In this document: piece by piece, positions 27,240 through 34,127 of the stretch | Numbering within the stretch: the first letter of the stretch is position 1 | How the letters are laid out: each line of letters opens with the position of its first letter | Origin: Cedecea selenatireducens | GTDB lineage: Bacteria > Pseudomonadota > Gammaproteobacteria > Enterobacterales > Enterobacteriaceae | NCBI RefSeq assembly: GCF_042138895.1 | Contig: NZ_JBHIKW010000015.1 | Coordinates: forward strand, 1-64,000 | Direction of reading: 5' to 3' | Length of the DNA: 64,000 bases | Translations under genes and position numbers: made by a program | Notes under the pieces: generated by a model | What the model was told of the DNA's origin: nothing | The model's input: only the letters and a program-made list of their open reading frames with translations | Database searches by the model: none

Positions 27240-27992
27240 TTATTCACCACCAGGTGCTGTGCCACCAAAACGACGCTCTCGGGTTGCAAAAGCATTTAGC
27301 GCACCTTCAAAGTCTTGTTCATCGAAATCAGGCCAAAGAACATCGGTAAAATAAAGTTCCGCATAGGCAATTTGCCAGATGAGGAAATTACTGATGCGAT
27401 GCTCTCCCCCTGTCCTAATTACTAAATCTACGGGAGCCAGTTCATGCATGCAGATCTGCTGACCGAGCAGTTCTTCATCTATCTGATCCGGGCGCAATGA
27501 GCCTTCCTGCACCTGCGACGCAAGCTGTCGCACTCCCTGAATGATATCCCAACGCCCGCCATAATTCGCGGCGATATTGAGCGTCAGCCCAGTATTCTCA
27601 CTGGTTAATGCTTCAGCTTTTTTGATTCGTTCTTGCAGGCGGAGGTTGAATCGGCTGGTATCGCCGATTACCCGTAAGCGGACATTATGGCGGTGAAGGC
27701 TTTTAACCTCACTGTCTAATGCCCAGACGAACAGCTCCATCAATGCGGTCACTTCCTGAGCCGGGCGGTTCCAGTTCTCGCTGCTAAAAGCGTAAAGCGT
27801 CAGCGCATCAATGCCGTTATTTGCTGCAAAAGTAACGGCCCGGCGTACCGATTTTGCGCCAGCTTTATGACCGAAAACCCTCATTTTCCCCTGACGCTTA
27901 GCCCACCGGCCGTTACCATCCATGATGATGGCAACATGGCGTGCGCCCTGCGTGATTAAGGATTCGCTTAATTGTTGATTAGCAGACAACAT
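27240..27992 (-). CDS. uppS: Undecaprenyl diphosphate synthase
   Basis: Cis-prenyltransferase (IspU) building the C55 lipid carrier for peptidoglycan and O-antigen. The catalytic Asp is D25 in IIMDGNGRW, and the RTGGEHRISNF motif is near the end. The start MLSANQQ (ATG at 27990-27992) gives 250 residues, near the E. coli 253. The upstream in-frame extension crosses the ispC terminator and is not protein. Confidence 0.95.
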   Translation of the reverse strand: MLSANQQLSESLITQGARHVAIIMDGNGRWAKRQGKMRVFGHKAGAKSVRRAVTFAANNGIDALTLYAFSSENWNRPAQEVTALMELFVWALDSEVKSLHRHNVRLRVIGDTSRFNLRLQERIKKAEALTSENTGLTLNIAANYGGRWDIIQGVRQLASQVQEGSLRPDQIDEELLGQQICMHELAPVDLVIRTGGEHRISNFLIWQIAYAELYFTDVLWPDFDEQDFEGALNAFATRERRFGGTAPGGE

Positions 27993-28054
27993 AACGCGTA
28001 ATGATTCCCTGAAAAAAATTAAGCGGTACTCAGGAATACTGAAGCCTGGTGCAC

Positions 28055-28081
28055 AAAAAAGCCGTGTTGTGACACGGCTTT
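28055..28081 (-). terminator. Terminator after ispC
   Basis: Minus-strand stem AAAGCCGTGT/ACACGGCTTT (10 base pairs) around CACA is followed by a T-run. It lies in the 186-base gap between ispC and uppS, so uppS and the genes after it probably have their own promoter. Confidence 0.85.
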
Positions 28082-28178
28082 CCACCTAACGCTCAGTCAC
28101 ATCTGGCGATTAAGTGGCGCAGACTATATCACTGAAGCACAAAGCGAACAAATGGCGGCACTTCAGCCGGCTGAATTA

Positions 28179-29378
28179 TCACCGGCTTGCGAGGTTCATC
28201 ACTTGTTTTTTGGCGATTTCACGAGCAATTGCATCCACACGCAGCACTTCTTCCACGCTTTGCGGTTCGCTTAAGTTCATTGCCTCAAGCACGCTGCGGT
28301 TTAACACCGCGATGTCGGTAAACCGCACCTGCTGATTCAGGAAAGCCTCAACGACCACTTCATTTGCCGCATTAAGCGCGGTAGTCGCCGCCTGCCCTTG
28401 CGCACTCGCATCAATAGCGAGCTTCAGGCATGGATAACGTTCGAAATCAGGCTCCATAAAGGTCAGCGAGCCTGTTTTACAGAAATCGAGCGGTGCGACG
28501 CCGGATTCAACGCGTGCAGGGTAAGCCATAGCATGCGCGATAGGCGTGCGCATATCAGGCGCTCCCAGCTGAGCAAGTACGCTGCCGTCACGGTAGCGAA
28601 CCATTGAGTGAATGACCGACTGAGGATGAATCAGCACTTCCATCTGTGCTGCAGATGCGTTGAATAACCAACGCGCTTCAATGTATTCGAGACCTTTATT
28701 CATCATGGTGGCGGAGTCGACGGAAATTTTACGCCCCATCGACCAGTTCGGGTGGCTGCATGCCTGATCGGGCGTCATTGCCGCTAAATCCGCATAAGCC
28801 GTTTCCCGGAACGGGCCACCCGATCCGGTGAGGATAATTGACGATACGCCATTATCCTCAAGGCTAGCGTATCCCAGGTTCCGCTGAATTGTTTCCGGCA
28901 AACTCTGAAAAATCGCGTTGTGTTCGCTGTCAATCGGCAACAATTGCGCCTTACTGCGTGCAACGGCTTCCATAAACAGTCGCCCGCAGGTGATCAGTGA
29001 CTCTTTATTCGCCAGTAACACCTGCTTGCCCGCAGAAATAGCGGCCAGCGTAGGCGGCAGCCCGGCTACGCCAACGATAGCGGCCATCACCTGATCCACT
29101 TCACTTAACGCCGTAACTTCACAGGCCGCCTGCTCGCCCGCCAGTACCTCAGTTTTACTCCCCTGCTCTTTCAGGAGATGACGGACTTCCGCAGCCGCTG
29201 ACTCGCTGGCCATCACCGCAAACCGCGGCGAAAACTCCAGGCACTGCTCAACCATTTTCCCGACGTTGCTGCCCGCAACCAATGCCGTTATGGCAAATTT
29301 GTCAGGATTATGACGAACGACGCTCAGCGTGCTGACGCCAATAGAGCCGGTGGATCCAAGAATAGTGAGCTGCTTCAT
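28179..29378 (-). CDS. ispC: 1-deoxy-D-xylulose 5-phosphate reductoisomerase
   Basis: Second step of the MEP isoprenoid pathway (Dxr), target of fosmidomycin. The N-terminal NADPH-binding motif is GSTGSIG (residues 7-13). The metal- and substrate-binding region with E and D ligands is in LPIDSEHNA. The 399 residues match the family. It supplies precursors for uppS downstream on the same strand. Confidence 0.97.
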   Translation of the reverse strand: MKQLTILGSTGSIGVSTLSVVRHNPDKFAITALVAGSNVGKMVEQCLEFSPRFAVMASESAAAEVRHLLKEQGSKTEVLAGEQAACEVTALSEVDQVMAAIVGVAGLPPTLAAISAGKQVLLANKESLITCGRLFMEAVARSKAQLLPIDSEHNAIFQSLPETIQRNLGYASLEDNGVSSIILTGSGGPFRETAYADLAAMTPDQACSHPNWSMGRKISVDSATMMNKGLEYIEARWLFNASAAQMEVLIHPQSVIHSMVRYRDGSVLAQLGAPDMRTPIAHAMAYPARVESGVAPLDFCKTGSLTFMEPDFERYPCLKLAIDASAQGQAATTALNAANEVVVEAFLNQQVRFTDIAVLNRSVLEAMNLSEPQSVEEVLRVDAIAREIAKKQVMNLASR

Positions 29379-29470
29379 GAGGTACTCAAAGTCGTAAAAT
29401 GAAGGATTAATGGCGCATTAGTTTGCGGCGCAAGGCGCCCGTTGTCTATGCCTTTGCCTGACGTTTTATA

Positions 29471-29527
29471 AAGCAAAACGCCGCCCGTAAACGCTTCGCG
29501 ATGCGCGAGGGCTTACTGAACGGCGTT
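29471..29527 (-). terminator. Nested hairpin, likely terminator upstream of ispC
   Basis: AACGCCG (29477-29483) pairs with CGGCGTT (29521-29527) and inside it TCGCG pairs with CGCGA around ATG (29496-29508). Read on the minus strand the outer stem ends in GGCGTTTTGCTTT, resembling a terminator for the frr transcript. It lies next to the palindromic element at 29527-29656. Confidence 0.55.
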
Positions 29528-29656
29528 ATACTCGTCATACTTCAAGCTGCAGGTGCGTTACCTGCATACGTCCACTTCAGTCACATAGTTAGCTATGCTC
29601 CTGAAGATGTCCGTCTTTGCCGCCTTCCTGCAACTCGAATTATCTAGAGTATATAC
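29527..29656. repeat. 130-bp palindromic repetitive element (ERIC-like)
   Basis: Two arms of about 65 bases are imperfect reverse complements. The outer parts ATACTTCAAGCTGCAGG and CCTGCAACTCGAATTAT match at 14 of 17 positions when one is reversed. The centre is a hairpin with CATAG/CTATG inside CTTCAG/CTGAAG. Small intergenic palindromes of this build, without coding capacity, are common in enterobacteria. It fills most of the 294-base gap between frr and ispC. Confidence 0.75.
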
Positions 29657-29672
29657 ACAAAAAAAATGTGGT

Positions 29673-30230
29673 TTAGAACTGCATCAGCTCGGTTTCTTTT
29701 TCAGACAGAGCCGCATCCACTTTCTTAATGGCTGCATCAGTCAGTTTCTGCACGTCATCCTGAGAACGACGATCGTCATCTTCGCTGATCTCTTTGTCTT
29801 TCAGCAGGGCTTTAACTTTGTCGTTAGCGTCACGACGAACGTTACGTACCGCAACGCGTGCGCCTTCGGCTTCGCCACGTACGATTTTAATCAGATCTTT
29901 ACGACGTTCTTCAGTCAGCGGAGGCAGTGGAACACGGATATCGGTACCCGCAGAGCTTGGGTTCAGACCGAGGTCAGAAGCCATGATCGCTTTTTCAACC
30001 GCCGGGCCCAAAGAACGATCGAAGACGTTGATCTTCAGGGTGCGGGTATCCTCAACGGTAACGCTGGCCAGCTGACGCAGCGGAGTTGGCGTACCGTAGT
30101 ATTCCACTACGATACCGTCCAGCAGGCTTGGAGAAGCACGGCCGGTACGGATTTTGCTGATTTGGTTTTTAAACGCTTCGACGCATTTATCCATACGCAC
30201 TTCAGCATCTTTTCTGATATCGCTAATCAC
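29673..30230 (-). CDS. frr: Ribosome recycling factor
   Basis: With EF-G it splits the ribosome after termination. The 185 residues have the three-helix bundle and the small beta domain, with highly conserved segments RTGRASPSLLDGI and RNVRRDAND. The start is GTG (30228-30230), also used in E. coli. It follows pyrH by 138 bases. Confidence 0.97.
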   Translation of the reverse strand: MISDIRKDAEVRMDKCVEAFKNQISKIRTGRASPSLLDGIVVEYYGTPTPLRQLASVTVEDTRTLKINVFDRSLGPAVEKAIMASDLGLNPSSAGTDIRVPLPPLTEERRKDLIKIVRGEAEGARVAVRNVRRDANDKVKALLKDKEISEDDDRRSQDDVQKLTDAAIKKVDAALSEKETELMQF

Positions 30231-30368
30231 GTTACGAATCCTTGAAAACTGGTTTAAGGCGGACCACGCTTATTCACGGCAGCAGTGACGCTGCAGGCTA
30301 AGTATAGTCCCGTTTATTCCTGGCTGTAGATAAAGCCAAATCTTACCCTGATTACAGGGCAACTGAAA

Positions 30369-31094
30369 TTATTCAGTAATTAAAGTGCCTTCTTTCTCAC
30401 CCATTACCACGCGACGCAGCGCACCCGGCTTATTCATGTTGAACACGCGGATCGGCAATTTGTGGTCGCGAGCAAGGGTAAACGCGGCTAGATCCATAAC
30501 TTTAAGTTCTTTATCAAGAACTTCAGTGTAGGTCAGCTGCTCGTACAGCGTCGCAGCAGGATCTTTCACCGGATCGGCGGTAAACACGCCATCCACCTTG
30601 GTGGCTTTCAGCACCACGTCTGCTTCAATTTCAATCCCGCGCAGGCAGGCGGCAGAGTCAGTGGTAAAGAACGGGTTACCGGTACCGGCAGCAAGAATAA
30701 CCACGCGGTTCGCGCGCAGCAGGCTAATCGCTTCTGCCCAGCTGTAGTTGTCGCAAACGCCATTCAATGGAATAGCGGACATCAGGCGGGCGTTCACATA
30801 GGCGCGGTGGAGCGCATCACGCATCGCCAGGCCGTTCATGACGGTAGCCAGCATGCCCATGTGGTCGCCCACGACGCGGTTCATGCCGGCTTTTGCCAGA
30901 CCTGCACCACGGAATAAGTTGCCACCGCCGATTACCACCCCGACCTGAATGCCAAGTTCCACCAGCTCTTTAATTTCCTGAGCCATACGGTCCAGAATAC
31001 TCGCGTCAATACCAAAGCCTTCTGTGCCTTGCAGAGCTTCGCCGCTCAGTTTGAGCAGAATACGTTTGTAGACGGGTTTTGCATTGGTAGCCAT
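30369..31094 (-). CDS. pyrH: UMP kinase
   Basis: Hexameric amino-acid-kinase-family UMP kinase, activated by GTP and inhibited by UTP. The start MATNAKP at 31094 gives 241 residues as in E. coli; the frame extending to 31157 is not conserved. Motifs include KLSGEAL near the start, the glycine-rich VIGGGNLFRG and AAGTGNPFFTTDSAA. Confidence 0.97.
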   Translation of the reverse strand: MATNAKPVYKRILLKLSGEALQGTEGFGIDASILDRMAQEIKELVELGIQVGVVIGGGNLFRGAGLAKAGMNRVVGDHMGMLATVMNGLAMRDALHRAYVNARLMSAIPLNGVCDNYSWAEAISLLRANRVVILAAGTGNPFFTTDSAACLRGIEIEADVVLKATKVDGVFTADPVKDPAATLYEQLTYTEVLDKELKVMDLAAFTLARDHKLPIRVFNMNKPGALRRVVMGEKEGTLITE

Positions 31095-31204
31095 GTTTCT
31101 TTCCTGAGAACAGTCAACGAATGGGGGATGGTTAATTCTGGCGACATTCTGTCGCATTTCAGCCCGCTCGCCTAACGGAGCGCTCTGAAACTGTAAAGCT
31201 GGAT

Positions 31205-31231
31205 AAAAAGGAACCGCCGGTTGGCGGTTCC
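31205..31231 (-). terminator. Terminator after tsf
   Basis: A perfect 9-base-pair stem GGAACCGCC/GGCGGTTCC (31210-31218 with 31223-31231) is followed on the minus strand by TTTTT. It separates tsf from pyrH. Confidence 0.9.
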
Positions 31232-31241
31232 TTTTAAGCCA

Positions 31242-32093
31242 TTAAGACTGCTTGGACATAGCAGCAACTTCTGCTGCAAAGTCAGTCTCAACTTTCTCGA
31301 TGCCTTCACCCACTTCGAAGCGGATGAAGTTAGTCACGTCAGCGTTGTGCTCTTTCAGCAGCTGAGCAACAGTTTTGCTTGGGTCCATCACGAACGGCTG
31401 ACCAGTCAGAGAAACTTCGCCGGTGAATTTCTTCATGCGGCCTTCAACCATTTTCTCTGCGATTTCTTTTGGTTTACCGGACTGCATCGCGATGTCCAGC
31501 TGAACCTGGTATTCTTTCTCTACAACTTCTGCAGAAACGTCTTCAGGTTTAACGAACTCAGGCTTGCTTGCAGCGATGTGCATTGCCAGCTGTTTAACCA
31601 GCTCTTCATCAGCGCCTTTAGCCGCAACCAGAACACCGATACGTGCGCCGTGCTGGTAAGAACCCAGAACTTCGCCTTCCAGGGAAGAAACGCGACGGAT
31701 GTTGATGTTCTCACCGATTTTAGCAACCAGTGCAACGCGCTCTTCTTCGAACTGCGCTTTCAGAACTTCAACGTCGGTGATTTTGCCAGCAACTGCTGCA
31801 TCCAGAACTTTATTAGCAAACGCCTGGAAACCGCCGTCTTTAGCAACGAAGTCGGTCTGGCAGTTAACTTCCAGAATCACGCCGTAGTTGCCGTCGATCT
31901 TAGTGATGATCACGCCGTCAGCAGCAACGTTGCCTGCTTTTTTAGCTGCTTTGATCGCACCGGATTTACGCATGTTCTCGATTGCCAGCTCGATGTCGCC
32001 GTTGGCTTCGGTCAGCGCTTTTTTACAATCCATCATGCCAGCGCCAGTACGCTCACGCAGCTCTTTTACCAGGGATGCGGTAATTTCAGCCAT
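31242..32093 (-). CDS. tsf: Elongation factor Ts
   Basis: Nucleotide exchange factor for EF-Tu, 283 residues as in E. coli. The N-terminal UBA-like domain contains RTGAGMMDCKKAL and the core contains the TDFVA segment that contacts EF-Tu. It is co-transcribed with rpsB through a partial attenuator. Confidence 0.98.
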   Translation of the reverse strand: MAEITASLVKELRERTGAGMMDCKKALTEANGDIELAIENMRKSGAIKAAKKAGNVAADGVIITKIDGNYGVILEVNCQTDFVAKDGGFQAFANKVLDAAVAGKITDVEVLKAQFEEERVALVAKIGENINIRRVSSLEGEVLGSYQHGARIGVLVAAKGADEELVKQLAMHIAASKPEFVKPEDVSAEVVEKEYQVQLDIAMQSGKPKEIAEKMVEGRMKKFTGEVSLTGQPFVMDPSKTVAQLLKEHNADVTNFIRFEVGEGIEKVETDFAAEVAAMSKQS

Positions 32094-32150
32094 TCTAAAA
32101 TCCTCGGAGATGTGGCCTGCCCGACACGGTGGCCAGACGGGCTTAAAAGT

Positions 32151-32176
32151 GAAAAAGGGGCCATAAAAAGGCCCCT
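32151..32176 (-). terminator. Attenuator between rpsB and tsf
   Basis: Stem AGGGGCC/GGCCCCT (32156-32162 with 32170-32176) with an A/T-rich 7-base loop is followed on the minus strand by TTTTTC. Because tsf is normally expressed with rpsB, it probably ends only part of the transcripts. Confidence 0.7.
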
Positions 32177-32228
32177 AACCAAACGAGATACTACCTGGTT
32201 AAATAAGGGCTCTGGCGAGCGTGCCTTA

Positions 32229-32954
32229 TTATTCTGCTTCTACGAAGCTTTCTTCCGCCTGAGAAGCCAGATCCTGAGAACGGCCTTCACGAACGGTTGC
32301 AGCTACAGCGCCCAGGTACAGGCTAACAGCACGGATAGCATCGTCGTTACCAGGGATAACGAAATCAACACCGTCCGGATCAGAGTTGGTATCAACGATA
32401 GCAAATACTGGGATACCCAGGTTGTTTGCTTCTTTGATAGCGATGTGCTCGTGATCGGCATCGATAACAAACAGTGCGTCCGGCAGGCCGCCCATGTCTT
32501 TGATACCGCCCAGGCTGTTTTCCAGCTTGTCCAGCTCACGAGTGCGCATCAGCGCTTCTTTCTTAGTCAGCTTGTCGAAAGTACCGTCTTGAGCCTGAAT
32601 TTCCAGGTCTTTCAGACGTTTGATGGACTGACGAACGGTTTTCCAGTTAGTCAGCATGCCGCCCAACCAGCGATGGTTCACGAAGAACTGATCGCAGCTG
32701 TTAGCAGCGTCTTTCACCGCTTCGCTTGCAGCGCGTTTAGTACCAACGAAAAGGATTTTGCCTTTGCGAGAAGAAATCTTGTTCAGTTCAGCCAGAGCTT
32801 CGTTGAACATTGGTACAGTTTTCTCAAGGTTGATGATGTGAACTTTGTTACGTGCGCCGAAGATGAAAGGCTTCATTTTCGGGTTCCAGTAACGGGTCTG
32901 GTGACCAAAGTGAACACCAGCCTTGAGCATGTCGCGCATGGAAACAGTAGCCAT
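32229..32954 (-). CDS. rpsB: 30S ribosomal protein S2
   Basis: The 241-residue protein binds late to the 30S head-platform junction with help from S1. Conserved N-terminal segment GVHFGHQTRYWNPKM and the RWLGGMLTNWKTV segment are intact. It heads the rpsB-tsf operon. A long leader upstream matches the site where S2 represses its own operon in E. coli. Confidence 0.98.
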   Translation of the reverse strand: MATVSMRDMLKAGVHFGHQTRYWNPKMKPFIFGARNKVHIINLEKTVPMFNEALAELNKISSRKGKILFVGTKRAASEAVKDAANSCDQFFVNHRWLGGMLTNWKTVRQSIKRLKDLEIQAQDGTFDKLTKKEALMRTRELDKLENSLGGIKDMGGLPDALFVIDADHEHIAIKEANNLGIPVFAIVDTNSDPDGVDFVIPGNDDAIRAVSLYLGAVAATVREGRSQDLASQAEESFVEAE

Positions 32955-33115
32955 GTTTTAAAACCTCTATATAAAGTATGGGGTTATGCCTCCACGTATC
33001 CCATATTGCCGACCCCAAAGGGCACCCCGGAACATGTGTCGATACGTGTGTGTTATTTACACAAAGTGAGCGTATTTGGCTGTACCCGAAAAATCGGAAT
33101 ACAAGTCCGGCGCGC
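32955..33115 (-). promoter_or_regulatory. Long rpsB leader with likely S2 autoregulatory structure
   Basis: About 150 bases lie between the promoter and the rpsB start. They contain GGGGTCGGCAATATGGGATA followed by CATAACCCC, so GGGGT can pair with ACCCC around a G/A-rich loop. In E. coli the corresponding leader is where S2 binds to repress rpsB-tsf, and it is also annotated as the small RNA tff (T44). The assignment is from position and resemblance; I have not folded it. With the promoter it accounts for most of the 314-base gap to map. Confidence 0.65.
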
Positions 33116-33145
33116 TTTATACCATAAATGGCGCTCAGACTCCAA
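33116..33145 (-). promoter_or_regulatory. rpsB-tsf promoter
   Basis: Minus-strand -10 TATAAA (33116-33121) with -35 TTGGAG (33140-33145) and an 18-base spacer. The discriminator GCGCGC is GC-rich, typical of stringently controlled ribosomal protein promoters. Confidence 0.7.
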
Positions 33146-33268
33146 TAGTTGTTGCCGTGATGCCCGTTTGATGATTCTCAATTTTGCAGGGAGACGCCCC
33201 CCCTGATACCATTACAGCAACTTCCCTGCTCATTTCATGTCGACGTTATCGACATCTGCGGATCTGAT

Positions 33269-34063
33269 ATGGCTATCTCAATTAAGACACCTGAAGAAAT
33301 CGAAAAAATGCGCATCGCTGGCCGCCTGGCTGCCGAAGTGCTGGAAATGATCGAACCCCACGTAAAACCGGGTATTACCACCGGCGAGCTGGATCGCATC
33401 TGTAATGACTACATCGTGAATGAACAGCAGGCCATTTCCGCCTGTCTGGGCTACCACGGCTTCCCAAAATCGGTCTGTATTTCTATCAATGAAGTGGTTT
33501 GCCACGGCATTCCAGACGATGAAAAAGCGCTGAAAGACGGCGATATCGTTAACATCGACGTCACCGTTATCAAAGACGAATACCACGGCGATACCTCCAA
33601 AATGTTCATCGTAGGTAATCCAACGATTCTTGGCGAACGCCTGTGCCGCATCACCCAGGAAAGTCTCTATCTGGCGCTGCGCATGGTGAAACCGGGCATC
33701 CGTCTGCGCACCCTTGGCGCGGCTATCCAGAAGTTCGTTGAGGCCGAAGGTTTCTCCGTTGTGCGCGAGTACTGTGGTCACGGCATTGGCCGCGTGTTCC
33801 ATGAAGAACCACAGGTTCTTCACTACGACGCAGACGACGGCGGCGTGGTACTTCAGCCGGGCATGACCTTCACCATCGAACCTATGGTCAACGCCGGTGA
33901 TTACCGCATTCGCACCATGAAAGACGGCTGGACGGTGAAAACCAAAGATCGCAGCTTGTCTGCTCAATACGAGCATACTATTGTGGTGACGGAGAACGGC
34001 TGCGAGATTATGACCCTGCGTAAAGATGACACCATCCCTGCAGTGATTTCGCATAACGAATGA
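33269..34063 (+). CDS. map: Methionine aminopeptidase, type I
   Basis: Removes the initiator methionine from nascent proteins. Metal and catalytic residues H79, D97 and D108 match E. coli numbering, with the later H and E ligands in CGHGIGRVFHEEP and TIEPMV. The 264 residues are full length. It is divergent from rpsB, as in E. coli. Confidence 0.97.
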   Translation: MAISIKTPEEIEKMRIAGRLAAEVLEMIEPHVKPGITTGELDRICNDYIVNEQQAISACLGYHGFPKSVCISINEVVCHGIPDDEKALKDGDIVNIDVTVIKDEYHGDTSKMFIVGNPTILGERLCRITQESLYLALRMVKPGIRLRTLGAAIQKFVEAEGFSVVREYCGHGIGRVFHEEPQVLHYDADDGGVVLQPGMTFTIEPMVNAGDYRIRTMKDGWTVKTKDRSLSAQYEHTIVVTENGCEIMTLRKDDTIPAVISHNE

Positions 34064-34087
34064 TGCCCTGACGTCAGTCAGCAATCT

Positions 34088-34113
34088 AAGCCGGCCCTGA
34101 GCCGGCTTTTTTT
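34088..34113 (+). terminator. Terminator or attenuator between map and glnD
   Basis: Stem AAGCCGGC/GCCGGCTT around CCTGA is followed by a run of Ts to 34113. glnD starts only 14 bases later, so glnD either has a promoter inside map or relies on read-through. Confidence 0.85.
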
Positions 34114-34127
34114 ATGGGTAGCGCACA

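Noticed and set aside
31221..33206. A 661-codon open frame on the plus strand
   Set aside because: It is antisense to tsf and rpsB, which are certain. Highly biased codon use in those genes leaves the opposite frame open by chance.
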